This document shows positions 51,990 through 60,949 of a stretch of 64,000 nucleotides of DNA, piece after piece (within the stretch, counting starts at the first letter, position 1; each line of letters starts with the position of its first letter). The notes below the pieces were generated by a model. That model was not told where the DNA came from. It saw only the letters and a list, made by a program, of their open reading frames with translations, and did not search any database. The translations under genes and the position numbers were made by a program. This DNA is from Alkalicaulis satelles (GTDB taxonomy: Bacteria > Pseudomonadota > Alphaproteobacteria > Caulobacterales > Maricaulaceae): assembly GCF_008630495.1 (NCBI RefSeq), contig NZ_VWOJ01000002.1, positions 263,001 through 327,000 of the forward strand, read 5' to 3'.

Positions 51990-52841
51990 ATGAAGCGCAG
52001 CTTACTGGCTCGGATCCTGTGGCAAATCGAAAGCGCAGGGGAAAAGAAACTAAGGGTATCAGATATTGCAAAAGAAAATGGGATTTCAGTTTTTCATCTA
52101 ACCCGTGTCTTCACTATCAAAACGGGCTCGTCACCTGCGCGCTTTCTGCGCATGCGCCGCCTCACACAAGCAGCGTATCGGCTAACAGGCACCGATAAAA
52201 GTATAGTCGAAATCGCGCTAAGAGCCGGATATGGCAGTCAGGAGGCTTTCACCCGGGCCTTCTCAGCTGCCTTCGCTGTCACTCCTGCTGCGGTTGGCAA
52301 AGGAGCAGCTATCCCGAAGCACCTCATTCAAGAGAGCATCACACTGCCCAATACAGAAACCTACACACCCCTGATGCCGCCGCGCTTCGAGCTCATCAAG
52401 GCCCGGCGGATCGTCGGGCTCTCTGCGCGATACAGCTTCGAAACCAATGGCGCCATCCCGGCACAGTGGGTCGAATTTATCACCCGCGCCGAAGCTGAAG
52501 GGCTGACGCTCGCGGGGCAGAGCTTCGGCGTATGCCACGGCATGACCGAGGACGGCACGTTCTCGTACCTCGCAGGGGTTGAGGCGGACACCCACACGAT
52601 CCCCAAGGGCTTTTCGTGCGTCACGATCCAGGAGGGCCGCTATGCAGTCTTCACTCATTTTGGCTCGGCAGCCACCTTGCGCGACACTGTAGAAGTAATC
52701 TGGAACCGATACTTGCCGCAGGCCAGATTCCAGAACACTGGCGCGCCTGATTTCGAGCTCTACCCAGCGGAGTATAATCCTACCGACCCCAAAGGTAAGG
52801 TCGAGATCTGGATCCCAATAGTCGATGTCGAAAATCCATAG
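51990..52841 (+). CDS. AraC-family regulator with GyrI-like ligand domain
   Basis: 283 residues. The AraC-type double HTH is N-terminal (LRVSDIAKENGISVFHLTRVF and IVEIALRAGYGSQEAFTRAF), followed by a GyrI/AraC effector-binding domain (FELIKARRIVGLSARYSF, GFSCVTIQEGRYAVFTHFG, DFELYPAEYNPTDPKGKVEIWIPI). This is the Rob-like layout; such proteins bind small molecules and control detoxification. A strong GGAGGAGA precedes ATG 51990. Overlaps nothing; DUF6157 gene follows 43 bases later. Confidence 0.9.
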   Translation: MKRSLLARILWQIESAGEKKLRVSDIAKENGISVFHLTRVFTIKTGSSPARFLRMRRLTQAAYRLTGTDKSIVEIALRAGYGSQEAFTRAFSAAFAVTPAAVGKGAAIPKHLIQESITLPNTETYTPLMPPRFELIKARRIVGLSARYSFETNGAIPAQWVEFITRAEAEGLTLAGQSFGVCHGMTEDGTFSYLAGVEADTHTIPKGFSCVTIQEGRYAVFTHFGSAATLRDTVEVIWNRYLPQARFQNTGAPDFELYPAEYNPTDPKGKVEIWIPIVDVENP

Positions 52842-52884
52842 GGGGCAAAAGCAGTATTTGCTGAGAGCCTCGAAGGTCGGCACT

Positions 52885-53271
52885 ATGAATCACAGCACGA
52901 ATTATCGTTCCACTCTGATCATCGTTGCCGAAGATTGCCCGGTCGACAAAGCCTCACCGCCAGAGAAGGTTGGCAGTGTGGCGCACCTCCATTACGAGTT
53001 GCTACGCCATGCTCCCTACAGCCTGACATCGGACGAATTGTTACTGGCTGTCGACAAGGCGCGGTCAGGGAGCATCAACGAGGCTGTGTGGGCCAAGAAA
53101 AGCCGCGCCTGCCTGCGCGCCTCGCCACTCGTAAAAAGATACGGTTTCGGCCTCCATCATGATGCCGAGGCCCGAGTTGCGCTTGTGCCCGTTTGCTCGG
53201 ATGCTTACAAGCAAATGCTGATAAATCCTGCGATCATGAAGCGCCAGGGCATGCGGAACAGGCGGAACTGA
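52885..53271 (+). CDS. DUF6157-family protein
   Basis: 128 residues. TNYRSTLIIVAEDCPVDKA, VGSVAHLHYELLRHAPYSLTSDELL and CLRASPLVKRYGFGLHHDAEARVALVPV follow the DUF6157 pattern (VAEDCP ... PY-TSD ... RASPL-KRYGWGxH). ATG 52885 is chosen over the upstream frame start that overlaps the AraC gene. Function unknown; often near AraC-type regulators. Confidence 0.75.
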   Translation: MNHSTNYRSTLIIVAEDCPVDKASPPEKVGSVAHLHYELLRHAPYSLTSDELLLAVDKARSGSINEAVWAKKSRACLRASPLVKRYGFGLHHDAEARVALVPVCSDAYKQMLINPAIMKRQGMRNRRN

Positions 53272-53520
53272 GGCTGTATACGTTGCGGCCTGAATCCGCT
53301 TCCCTACGAGGGGTCAGTGGCAATTTCTCATTTCACCCTAGGGGCTGCCGTTTTATCAAAAAGCCCCGGGGCGGCGGAAATTCTTAACTGCATAACATGC
53401 ATTTTAGATTCGCCCTTACGGGCAATTAACGCTTCCGTCCCGAATAAAAGAGCTATAAAATCCTCAGCCCGCCAGAGGTTTACTTAACTCGCGTCGTATG
53501 CACGCGCGCTTGCATACATC
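53272..53520. other. AT-rich intergenic stretch left of the IS630 remnant
   Basis: No gene seen. Contains small palindromes TGCATaacATGCA (near 53390-53405) and a perfect GTATGCA-N8-TGCATAC at 53496-53517 directly ahead of the interrupted reading frame at 53521, which may be an operator. Confidence 0.4.
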
Positions 53521-53556
53521 ATGGATGCAGACTGCAAAGAGCTCTACCGCCGCCTA

Positions 53557-54596
53557 GAGCATTTTCGCCTGGGTCTTACTCGGTTGGGGATTCCGTTTAG
53601 CCGCGAAGCGTGATTCATGGGGTGTCGCCTGTACAGGGAGGGCGGCCATGAGAACGTTGAGCGAGGATCTTCGCCTTCGAGCGGTGAAGCTGGTTGTGGA
53701 GTAAGGGCTGTCGCTGCGCGCGGTCGGCCGGCATCTGTGCATCGGCGAGGCGACGGTGGGGCGCTAGGCGCGCCAGTACCGGCGCACGGGAAGCGTGGCG
53801 GTGCAGCCGAGATGCAACCCGGGCCGGTCTCGGCTGGATCTGCATGAAGGGTATCTTCTCGGGCTGATAGAAGGCCGGGCCGATATCACGCTGGCGGAGA
53901 TGGTGGAGCGTCTGGACGCCGACCATGGCGTGCGCGTTCAGCTGAGCACGCTGTGGAGCTTCCTGCGCAAGCGCAGGCTGACGTATAAAAAAGACCGCGC
54001 ACGCGAGCGAGCAGAGCCGCGAGGACGTCTTCAAGCGCCGGCTAACATGGTTCGAGCGCCGGCCTGATATGGCCCCGGCGCGTCCGGTGTTCATCGATGA
54101 AAGCGGCGTCTCCACCAAGATGGCGCGCCTGCGCGGACGGTCCCTGCGCAGTGAGCGCTGCCGGGCGCCGGTTCCCCACGGGCACTGAAAGACGATCACG
54201 CTGATGGCCGGCCTGCGCCTGAACGGCGTCGCGGCCCCGGCCCTGGTCGACGGCGCAATAGACGAGGAGACCTTCCTGACCTGAGTGCGCGGGATGCTGG
54301 TGAGGGAACTCAAGCCCGGCGACGTCGTGGTCATGGACAATCTGCCCGCCCACAAGCTCGCCGGGGTGCGCGACGCCGCGGAGCCCGTGTCGCCTACCTG
54401 CCGCCCTACAGACCCGACTTCAATCCCATAGAGAACGCCTTCTCAAAACTGAAAGCCCTGCTTCGCAAAGCCGCGGCGCGTACTGTTCCCGATCTGCACA
54501 GCGCCGTCGCCGATGCCCTCGACGCCATCACCCCCGCAGAATGCGCCAACCACTTCACAGCCTGCGGGTATGAGCCAGAATAGAGCGAAAACGCTC
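53557..54596 (+). mobile_element. IS630-family insertion sequence, decayed
   Basis: 1040 bp bounded by imperfect terminal inverted repeats GAGCATTTTCGCCTGG (left) and GAGCGTTTTCGCTCT (right, reverse strand), each next to a TA dinucleotide (53555-53556 and 54597-54598), the target duplication of IS630. Inside is a broken transposase gene. Length and TA preference match the family. Confidence 0.85.
53648..54583 (+). pseudogene. IS630 transposase remnant
   Basis: The reading frame begins MRTLSEDLRLRAVKLVVE and ends DAITPAECANHFTACGYEPE, as in intact IS630 transposases, with the catalytic pieces [26 protein letters not shown] and [12 protein letters not shown]. It is inactivated by several in-frame stops, mostly tryptophan codons changed to TGA or TAG (near 53702, 53766, 54187, 54282), plus frameshifts around 53990-54060 and 54380. 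Clearly dead. Confidence 0.85.
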
Positions 54597-54775
54597 TAGT
54601 CGCCGAGATCGTGACTCCTCTCGAAGGAGCGGCTGATGTCGCCGATACACATCTTACCGGGCCTCCCCGGTCTCCGGAAAATCTGACCGCCAGGATCAAC
54701 ACGGCGATGGCGCTGGCCATGGACCCTTCGGCGCTGGCCAGACCCGCAACTGATACGCCGCTTACCGGTCCATGA

Positions 54776-55470
54776 CGTTGAGTGACATCGGGTATGTCAG
54801 CTGACACCCTACGCCCGCAACCGCCAGAAGCGAATGGCACGCACCGACATGGCGCTCACCGAACGGCAGTTCTTCCCGCGCACCTGGAGGGCCATAATGA
54901 CAATGGGGCGCGTCTTACGCCATACCCCCTGTTGAATTTAGGAGTCCCACAAAATGCGGCTATCCCGCCGGTTTCCTGTCAGCGCGGTTTCCGACTTTCG
55001 ACCCCCCTTCCCCGGGCACAAAATGAGCGGGGGGATGAAAGATATTCGCCGATCCTGCCACTTGTGAGCGTCGAGGGGATGAAAGATTTTCCACGTTTAC
55101 GCCACTTGATCCGGGCGAAGTGGCTGGAATGGGGTACGTCCTATCCCGTTTCTGCCGCTTGGCGCGGGGATGAATGGAGGTGCTGCGGATCATTTCTGGT
55201 CGCTCCTGTCGCTTGCCCGGTTGAACGGGTGGCTGGGATCGGTGGGCGATCCCAAGCGCCTGCAGCTATCCAGTGAGCTTCAAGGCTAGCCCTCACGCCC
55301 ACTCGGGCAGTGGGGCGCCACCAGCCTGTCGCAAAGCGCCAAGCGGGTGGCCGGACTGATCCTGTTCCTGAATGGCGGATTTGCCTGCGGATGAGGGCCA
55401 CGCTGGCCCCTACCAGCCATACCTGCTTGAGAGCGGCTCCGGCCCAGAGGCCTGACCGCCCAGAGACGGC
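54776..55470. other. degenerate mobile-element debris
   Basis: No credible gene. From 54977 (TGTCAGCGCGG) rightwards it resembles an IS21-family terminus: GGGGATGAAAGAT recurs at 55032 and 55076, followed by GCCACTTG at 55058 and 55102, a 44-bp period like IS21 multiple terminal repeats. CTATCCCG recurs at 54961, 55140 and 56233. The rest has no structure I can name. Confidence 0.35.
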
Positions 55471-56112
55471 TCATGACGGGATTTCGCAGTCGCTCTGCTC
55501 TTCGAAGAGATCATCGTCAATATCCTCCTCGAACTCCCGCTGGATCTCGGGAGAGATCCGGCAGCCCTCTTCTCCCGGGAGCGGGCCCCATACCGATTCC
55601 CATCGCATTTCGTTAAAGCTTTTCATCCACATGCGCTGGGTGGTTTCATCGGGATTCTTGTAGTCTATGGGCTCGCCGCCCGCCTCATCATGGGATGAAG
55701 CGCCGTGCCCCTGTGCGACAGCAGCCCTGGCCCTGGACGCCTGATCGCCATTGGGAAGCTTATGCCCGAGGACAGCCTCCTCGAACGGGGTCCGGGGCGC
55801 CTCGTCCAGTGATCCGTCAGCTTCCGGCAGGGTCAGGCGGACATAGGCGGTGAAGAGCATGCCAAAGCCGCCATCAAGCTGGTGACGTTCGACCAGCCCT
55901 CTGGTTTCAAGCCGTTTGAGGATTCCGCCGACCGTGCGGGGCGTGAGGTTCACGAGCCTGGCCAGATAGCTGGGCGTGATCTGGAGTATGGCGTTCTTAT
56001 CCACGTGCTCCGACGCGATGACCAGAACGAACTTCTCAAGGGCGGGAATATCACCGAGCCCGCGCGCGCGCCGGCCCATATCCGTGCGGATGACCTGAAC
56101 TTCATCTGTCAT
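55471..56112 (-). CDS. winged-helix DNA-binding protein
   Basis: 213 residues. The N-terminal half is a replication-initiator/MarR-like winged helix: LGDIPALEKFVLVIASEHVD, QITPSYLARLVNLTPRTVGGILKRLETRGLVERHQ. The C-terminal half is acidic and unassigned (EIQREFEEDIDDDLFEEQ). ATG 56112 has AAGGGGAT upstream. Found here between mobile debris and the recombinase module, so it may be a plasmid- or phage-derived regulator. Target unknown. Confidence 0.6.
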   Translation of the reverse strand: MTDEVQVIRTDMGRRARGLGDIPALEKFVLVIASEHVDKNAILQITPSYLARLVNLTPRTVGGILKRLETRGLVERHQLDGGFGMLFTAYVRLTLPEADGSLDEAPRTPFEEAVLGHKLPNGDQASRARAAVAQGHGASSHDEAGGEPIDYKNPDETTQRMWMKSFNEMRWESVWGPLPGEEGCRISPEIQREFEEDIDDDLFEEQSDCEIPS

Positions 56113-56612
56113 GGCTAGATCCCCTTGTCCCTGCCGAGTCTCTTTCTGCCCATGCTTTCTCCCCCAGATCATCCTTTGGTGAGGTTGTTGTTCCGGGATA
56201 GCAGTGTTCCCCGACTTTCGCCGGGGTCACTGCTATCCCGAAACGGCAGGTCACCCTCTGGAGCCAGTCGTCGCATCGGGGGTGTCGTACGCTACGGCAA
56301 CGCCAACACCTCGGTCCCAAATCGGAAGCTTCAAGCCGTATGCTTCCCTTCTGTCTGAGCTTGGACCTTTCGCAGTGCTCTCCCGGTCTCGACAGAATTC
56401 CCAAACCACCGGGCATTCACCTCCTGATCGGTTCCGTTAATTGCAATCCGAACGACCAGGGGCGACCGGCCTCAATGCCGGCTATGAATCGAACCACACA
56501 ATCAGGCGCGTGGTGATCGGCGGGATTGATGGCACAGGGCAGGGGCTCTGTATTGGGAACGCGGTAGAGAAAATTTCCGGGCCGCGTTCCCTGGCCCGGC
56601 TAAACCTAATTG
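56113..56612. other. 500-bp non-coding region with a long hairpin
   Basis: Between the winged-helix gene and the unknown 417-residue gene. Contains the 47-base hairpin listed separately. The short frames here lack codon bias and I do not call them. Confidence 0.4.
56194..56240. repeat. long imperfect palindrome
   Basis: CGGGATAGCAGTG / CACTGCTATCCCG (13 perfect pairs) encloses CCCCG / CGGGG with a seven to eight base loop. It is far more extended than a typical terminator and shares CTATCCCG with the debris at 55 kb, so it could be two opposed IS ends or a regulatory cruciform. Confidence 0.6.
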
Positions 56613-57866
56613 CTAGCCTGCCTTCCGGCCTCTCTTCAGCTCGTCGAAAGCAGCGGACCAACGAGCCATGAGAGCTGGCGGCGGGCGCCTGAGACAAACC
56701 TCATCACCTGTAAAAATTCCAGTCCGGACGACCGTTTCCATCAGGAAGAGCCAGCCAGCAAAGAGCTCCATCTGGTGCTCAGGCCTGCTGATATCGAACT
56801 CGCCGGAGTCATTCGGGAAAATCGGGTTGGAGGTCGCTTCGCACACAGTGCAGACAAGGCCTGCCCATTCCTGATGGTATGGCAGATGATCACTCTGAAA
56901 AGCCTGCCACATATCCTCTGTGGCAGCGTCATATTCCTCCAGGGCCGACAGGTAAGCCTCGATCGTCTTCCGGTTGCCCCCGGGCGAGCCTCCTGCGAGG
57001 CGGTTTACCGCCTTGTGGAATGGAGAGTTGTCGCCGCCCGTGGCCTTTCGGCGAAATAAGCGCATAAGGTGCCAAGCCTCATGGCACGCGTGCCATACCA
57101 CCCTGCCTCGGTAAAGCGATAAGCTTGTCTGTTTCTCGCCACCGGTGGATTTGCATCGCACTACAAAGTCGATGACTTTGGATACCTCAGCCATCCGCCT
57201 GGCAAACTCTGCGATCTCGCGAACGCCAAGGTTCGAGAGCGGTCCTGCAACGGGGTTCCGCAACAGATTCGGATCATTAGCCTCGGTAAGCTTGTCATGA
57301 TCATCAAAGACCCCCTCGCTTTGCAGCTCGGCCACCCGCTCCGGGAAAAAGTAGCTGATCAGCAGAAATCTGTTTCCCTCATCAGGCTCTTTTTTCATGG
57401 CCGCATAAACCAGATCAGGGTCGAATAGATTGGTTCTGTCTGGATACGCGTCAATATATCGGACTATGGGTTTGAGCGCTTCAGTGGCCGCCTTGAGAGC
57501 TACCGATGTATCCTTCAATCTATGACGAATTTCTTTCAAATTGAGCGCATCTTCATGCTTGCTCTTGCGCTCTTTAAACCGGATGAGAACCAACTCGACC
57601 ACCGGCAGAACTGCTGCATATTGCTCCGGCGAAGCGATATCACAGGTAAGCAGGCGTCCGAGCAGCGGGTCCAGAAGGATGTAATGGCCCCGCTTCATTG
57701 CCGGGTCCTCCGGCGCTTCTGGAGCCAAGACAAAAATGTCCAGCAGCTCCTCAGGCGTCGGGAAGTCGAGCGTGTAAAGCGGATCGTCAGCCGACCGGTG
57801 CACTTTGCGCAACACCCTTCTCCCCTTACCCTGCCTCCATGCGGCGCGGTTAGGGAACGCGGTCAC
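56613..57866 (-). CDS. hypothetical protein, 417 residues
   Basis: GTG start at 57866, no strong ribosome site. No membrane spans or signal. Visible segments: PTPEELLDIFVLAPEAPEDPAM, a charged helical centre (ERKSKHEDALNLKEIRHRLKD), YRGRVVWHACHEAWHLMRLFRRKA and SRPEHQMELFAGWLFLMETVVRTGIF. The HACHEAWH motif might be a metal site, but a protease is not established. No family recognised; it stands alone in the island. Confidence 0.5.
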   Translation of the reverse strand: MTAFPNRAAWRQGKGRRVLRKVHRSADDPLYTLDFPTPEELLDIFVLAPEAPEDPAMKRGHYILLDPLLGRLLTCDIASPEQYAAVLPVVELVLIRFKERKSKHEDALNLKEIRHRLKDTSVALKAATEALKPIVRYIDAYPDRTNLFDPDLVYAAMKKEPDEGNRFLLISYFFPERVAELQSEGVFDDHDKLTEANDPNLLRNPVAGPLSNLGVREIAEFARRMAEVSKVIDFVVRCKSTGGEKQTSLSLYRGRVVWHACHEAWHLMRLFRRKATGGDNSPFHKAVNRLAGGSPGGNRKTIEAYLSALEEYDAATEDMWQAFQSDHLPYHQEWAGLVCTVCEATSNPIFPNDSGEFDISRPEHQMELFAGWLFLMETVVRTGIFTGDEVCLRRPPPALMARWSAAFDELKRGRKAG

Positions 57867-57924
57867 GAGTAAAGTTCGAGCGCGTTCCCGTTACATGAGG
57901 TGCGCGAGACGGCACCCTTGGCGC

Positions 57925-58125
57925 ATGGACAACGCCATACACCCTGACCGGCTATCAACTGATGAACGCCTCACCGAGGTGGCGCGGCTGCTGGCGCTGG
58001 GCGTGGCGCGAGGGACACAGGCGTGCGGGGACGGTGAGGACGTGTGCTCGTCACCTGTGGACTGCGAGCGCACACCACGCAGTCGTGCACGCCCCTGCGA
58101 ACGGAGTGACCATGAGCGCGCCTGA
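57925..58125 (+). CDS. small protein ahead of DUF2924
   Basis: 66 residues beginning MDNAIHPDRLSTDERLTEVARLLALGVARG; a short protein with RLS-x-x-E-R-L-x-E-x-A-x-L-L-A-x-G commonly precedes DUF2924 genes in alphaproteobacterial islands. Its 3' end overlaps the DUF2924 start by 14 bases. The usual C-terminal half looks altered here. Function unknown. Confidence 0.5.
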   Translation: MDNAIHPDRLSTDERLTEVARLLALGVARGTQACGDGEDVCSSPVDCERTPRSRARPCERSDHERA

Positions 58126-58555
58126 CATACCCATAGCCGCCGCCCTGGCCGAGCTTGACGCGCTGAGCGTGCCCGAGCTCAAGGCGCGCTGGCAGACCCT
58201 GTTTGACGGGCAGCCGCCGCCGGCCAACCGCGGGTTCCTGATCAGCCGGATGAGCTACCGCATACAGGAGCTGCGCCTTGGCGGGCTCGACGAGGGCACA
58301 CGCAGGCGCCTGCGGGCCATGGCTGACGATTACAACAGCGAGGCCTCTCGCAAGAGCGTGCCGCGCGAGCTTCCCCCCATCGGCACGCGCCTTGTGCGCT
58401 CATGGCAGGGCGAGGACCACACCGTGACCATCACGCGTGACGGGTTCGAGTATGAGGGCCGGCCCTATGCCTCCCTCACCGCCATCGCCCGGCGCATCAC
58501 CGGAACCCACTGGAGCGGGCCGTACTTCTTCGGGCTGGTGAGGCGGCGATCATGA
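58112..58555 (+). CDS. DUF2924 protein
   Basis: 147 residues from ATG 58112. LPELKARWQTLFDGQPPP-like start (VPELKARWQTLF), NRGFLISRMSYRIQELRLGGL, IGTRLVRSWQGEDHTVTITRDGFEYEGRPYASLTAIARRITGTHWSGPYFFGL match DUF2924, a family that almost always precedes a large serine recombinase in mobile islands. Its stop overlaps the recombinase ATG (ATGA). Likely a DNA-binding partner of the recombinase. Confidence 0.92.
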   Translation: MSAPDIPIAAALAELDALSVPELKARWQTLFDGQPPPANRGFLISRMSYRIQELRLGGLDEGTRRRLRAMADDYNSEASRKSVPRELPPIGTRLVRSWQGEDHTVTITRDGFEYEGRPYASLTAIARRITGTHWSGPYFFGLVRRRS

Positions 58556-59889
58556 AAGACCCCGTCACACCCAAGGCGATGCGCTGCGCCATATACACCC
58601 GCAAGAGCACCGAGAACGGGCTTGAACAGGAGTACAACTCGCTCGATCACCAGAGGGACATCTGCGTGCGCCACATCGAAGCGCGCGCCTATGAGGGCTG
58701 GCAGGTCATCCCAACGCTCTATGACGATGGCGGGGTGTCAGGCGCCACCATGGAGCGCCCGGGCCTCAAGGCCCTGATGGCCGACATCCGCGCAGGCCTC
58801 GTCGACGTGGTGATCACCTACCGCATCGACCGGCTGTCACGTTCAGTGCTCGACTTTCGCCAGCTGATCGCGTTCTTCGAACGCCATGGCGTGACGTTCG
58901 TGTCCATCACCGAGGACTTCAACACCACCACCGCCATGGGCCGGTTCGCGCTGGGCATCATCATGGGGTTCGCCGAGCTGGAGCGCGAGATGGCCTCCGA
59001 GCGCGTGCGCAGCAAGATCGCCTCGGCCAAGCGCAAGGGGCGATGGACCGGCGGCGTCCCTCCATTCGGCTACCGCGCAAGCGACGGCCGGCTCATCATC
59101 GTGGAGGAGGAGGCGCAGATCGTGCGCATGATCTTCTCGCGGTTCATCACCATGGGCTCGGGCACGCTGCTGGCCCGGGCGCTGGAGAGCGAAGGCGTCA
59201 TCAACCGGCAGGGCCGCGCGTTCGACAAGGGCGCCATCACCAAGATGCTCGCCAGCCGGGTCTATATCGGCGAGGTCGGCCACAAGGGCGAGTGGTTCAA
59301 GGGCCTGCACACGCCCATCATCGACACCGCCACTTGGCAGAAGAAAGAGGCCATCATCGCGCGGGCGCCGCGCGAGCGGGGCGCGGCCACGCGCGCGCAG
59401 ACGCCCGCCCTTCTCAAGGGCATCATCTACGGGCCCACGGGCCGGGCCATGTCGCCCACGTTCTCCAAAGGCAGGCACGGCCAGCTCTACCGCTACTATG
59501 TCGACGCCTCCCTGCTCAAAGGCGCCAGACGCGTTCATGCCAGCGCGCGCGTGCCCGCCGGCGCGGTGGAGGAGGCCGTCATCGACCGGCTGCGCACCAT
59601 CATCGCCCAGCCCGAGACCATCATGGAGACCACCCGCGCCCTGAAGCGCGAGGGCCATGACGTCCCCGAGGCCGAGGTCGGCGAGCAGCTGCGCACGTTC
59701 GACGGCGTATGGACGCGCCTGTTCCCGCGCGAGCAGGCGCGCATCGCCCGCCTGCTGATCGAGCGGGTCGACGTGTCGGACGAGGGCCTTGCCATCGCCG
59801 TGCGCACTGACGGGTTCGCGCATCTGGCGCTGGAGCTCGGCGTCTCGCAAAGGACGGCGCCGCAGTCCGATCAGGCAGGAGCGCTCTGA
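58552..59889 (+). CDS. large serine recombinase
   Basis: 445 residues. The resolvase domain has catalytic serine 19 in YTRKSTENGLEQEYNSL, then ITYRIDRLSRSVLDF and GRFALGIIMGFAELERE. The recombinase domain follows (GGVPPFGYRASDGRL ... TPIIDTATWQKKEAII). The zinc-ribbon cysteines usual in large serine recombinases are absent: the site reads GIIYGPTGRAMSP ... YRYYVDASLLKG. That is typical of the DUF2924-linked branch. It integrates or excises the surrounding island; attachment sites were not found. Confidence 0.92.
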   Translation: MKDPVTPKAMRCAIYTRKSTENGLEQEYNSLDHQRDICVRHIEARAYEGWQVIPTLYDDGGVSGATMERPGLKALMADIRAGLVDVVITYRIDRLSRSVLDFRQLIAFFERHGVTFVSITEDFNTTTAMGRFALGIIMGFAELEREMASERVRSKIASAKRKGRWTGGVPPFGYRASDGRLIIVEEEAQIVRMIFSRFITMGSGTLLARALESEGVINRQGRAFDKGAITKMLASRVYIGEVGHKGEWFKGLHTPIIDTATWQKKEAIIARAPRERGAATRAQTPALLKGIIYGPTGRAMSPTFSKGRHGQLYRYYVDASLLKGARRVHASARVPAGAVEEAVIDRLRTIIAQPETIMETTRALKREGHDVPEAEVGEQLRTFDGVWTRLFPREQARIARLLIERVDVSDEGLAIAVRTDGFAHLALELGVSQRTAPQSDQAGAL

Positions 59890-60389
59890 TGGCTGACGGA
59901 TCGGCGCCGCGCAGGCAGAGGCGGGACATGGCCGCCTCCGGAAGAGAACCCGCCGCACACGCCAGCAGCCCCGGCACGCTGACCCTTCACGTGCCGCTGA
60001 AGTTCCGCCACCTGCCAGGCCAGACCACCATCATCCTGCCTGATGACGCCGGCGGCGCCGTCTATGTCAGCACCGCGGGCGCGCGCAGGATGAAGGCCGA
60101 GGCGCGCCGCGCCCGGCCCGACGCCACCCTGATCCGCGCCCTCGTGCGCGCTCACCGCTGGGCCGCGCTCCTGAACGACGGCACGCACGCCACGATCTCG
60201 GATCTCGCCACCGCCGAGAAGGTGGGCAAGTCCTATGTCTCGCGCGTCCTGCGCCTGACCCTGCTCGCCCCGGACATCACCCGGGCCATCCTCGATGGCC
60301 ATCAGCCCCACACCCTCGATCTGAAGACCGCCCTCAGGCCGTTCCCATGGGAGTGGAGCGCACAGAGGCAGCGGTTCGGGATGCGCTGA
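59889..60389 (+). CDS. third protein of the DUF2924/recombinase module
   Basis: 166 residues. Starts on the recombinase stop (TGATG). ALVRAHRWAALLNDGTHATISDLATAEKVGKSYVSRVLRLTLLAPDI is a ParB/KorB-like helix-turn-helix, and HTLDLKTALRPFPWEWSAQRQRFG closes it. Always linked to DUF2924 and the recombinase; probably a recombination directionality or partner factor. The upstream part (GTLTLHVPLKFRHLPGQTTIILP) is a small beta segment. Confidence 0.85.
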   Translation: MADGSAPRRQRRDMAASGREPAAHASSPGTLTLHVPLKFRHLPGQTTIILPDDAGGAVYVSTAGARRMKAEARRARPDATLIRALVRAHRWAALLNDGTHATISDLATAEKVGKSYVSRVLRLTLLAPDITRAILDGHQPHTLDLKTALRPFPWEWSAQRQRFGMR

Positions 60390-60485
60390 ACAGGGTCCAT
60401 TAACGCACAGGTGCGCACCGGGTGGACTACTGGCCGCACCGGAGCGAACGTCCCGATACCGAACAGCCACAGGACAGGCGGAGCC

Positions 60486-60752
60486 ATGACGATGACCCCG
60501 ACGACACCCCGGAGCGTGATATCGCCCACCACACAGGCCGGCCAGCCGGCGGGCGCTGCTCTCGACGCGTTCATCGCCGTCAGGAGCGAGATCGACGCCA
60601 TGCTCGAGCGCCTGCGCGCACTGAGCGACGACCACTTCAATACCTGCCCGGACGAGATCAGCTGGGGCCATGTCGGCACGATCACCGGATATCGCGACCG
60701 TCTGCGCGAGATCGCGGACAGTGCGTTCGGCGAAGGCGAGTACGCGCCATGA
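60486..60752 (+). CDS. small hypothetical protein of the module
   Basis: 88 residues from ATG 60486. Mostly one helical segment AALDAFIAVRSEIDAMLERLRALSDDHFNTCPDEISWGHVGTITGYRDRLREIADSAFG. Similar short proteins follow DUF2924/recombinase trios. Its TGA overlaps the next ATG (ATGA). Function unknown. Confidence 0.6.
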   Translation: MTMTPTTPRSVISPTTQAGQPAGAALDAFIAVRSEIDAMLERLRALSDDHFNTCPDEISWGHVGTITGYRDRLREIADSAFGEGEYAP

Positions 60753-60904
60753 GCCGGGTGTTCGCCCAATGGGCTATCGAGATATGGCGCAGCCTCGACC
60801 CATTGGGCGAGACGTTCTGGGTCTATGGCTGCACGCGCAGCGGTGATCCCATGACCGCGCCAACGCTGGACATGGCGCGCGCTATCGCGGCGTCTCACAA
60901 GTGA
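60749..60904 (+). CDS. 51-residue hypothetical protein
   Basis: MSRVFAQWAIEIWRSLDPLG, then ETFWVYGCTRSGDPM and TLDMARAIAASHK. Coupled by ATGA to the gene before. Too short for assignment; probably the last gene of the mobile module, 45 bases before cas3. Confidence 0.45.
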   Translation: MSRVFAQWAIEIWRSLDPLGETFWVYGCTRSGDPMTAPTLDMARAIAASHK

Positions 60905-60949
60905 TAAACTGGCGCACCATTTCGTGGTGATCTTGGTCGGAACAAATTC

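Larger units (their letters stand above)
53521..54775 (+). pseudogene. small ORF interrupted by the IS630 element
   Basis: ATG at 53521 starts MDADCKELYRRL and runs into the left end of the IS at the TA target. Removing the IS and one TA copy joins it in frame to VAEIVTPLEGAADVAD ... RPATDTPLTGP, ending at 54775. The restored product would be about 70 residues. No family recognised. The exact in-frame join supports a real gene broken by the insertion. Confidence 0.5.

Noticed and set aside
54782-55276. 164-codon frame in the debris region
   Set aside because: Composition and lack of any recognisable domain suggest a chance frame over IS remnants.
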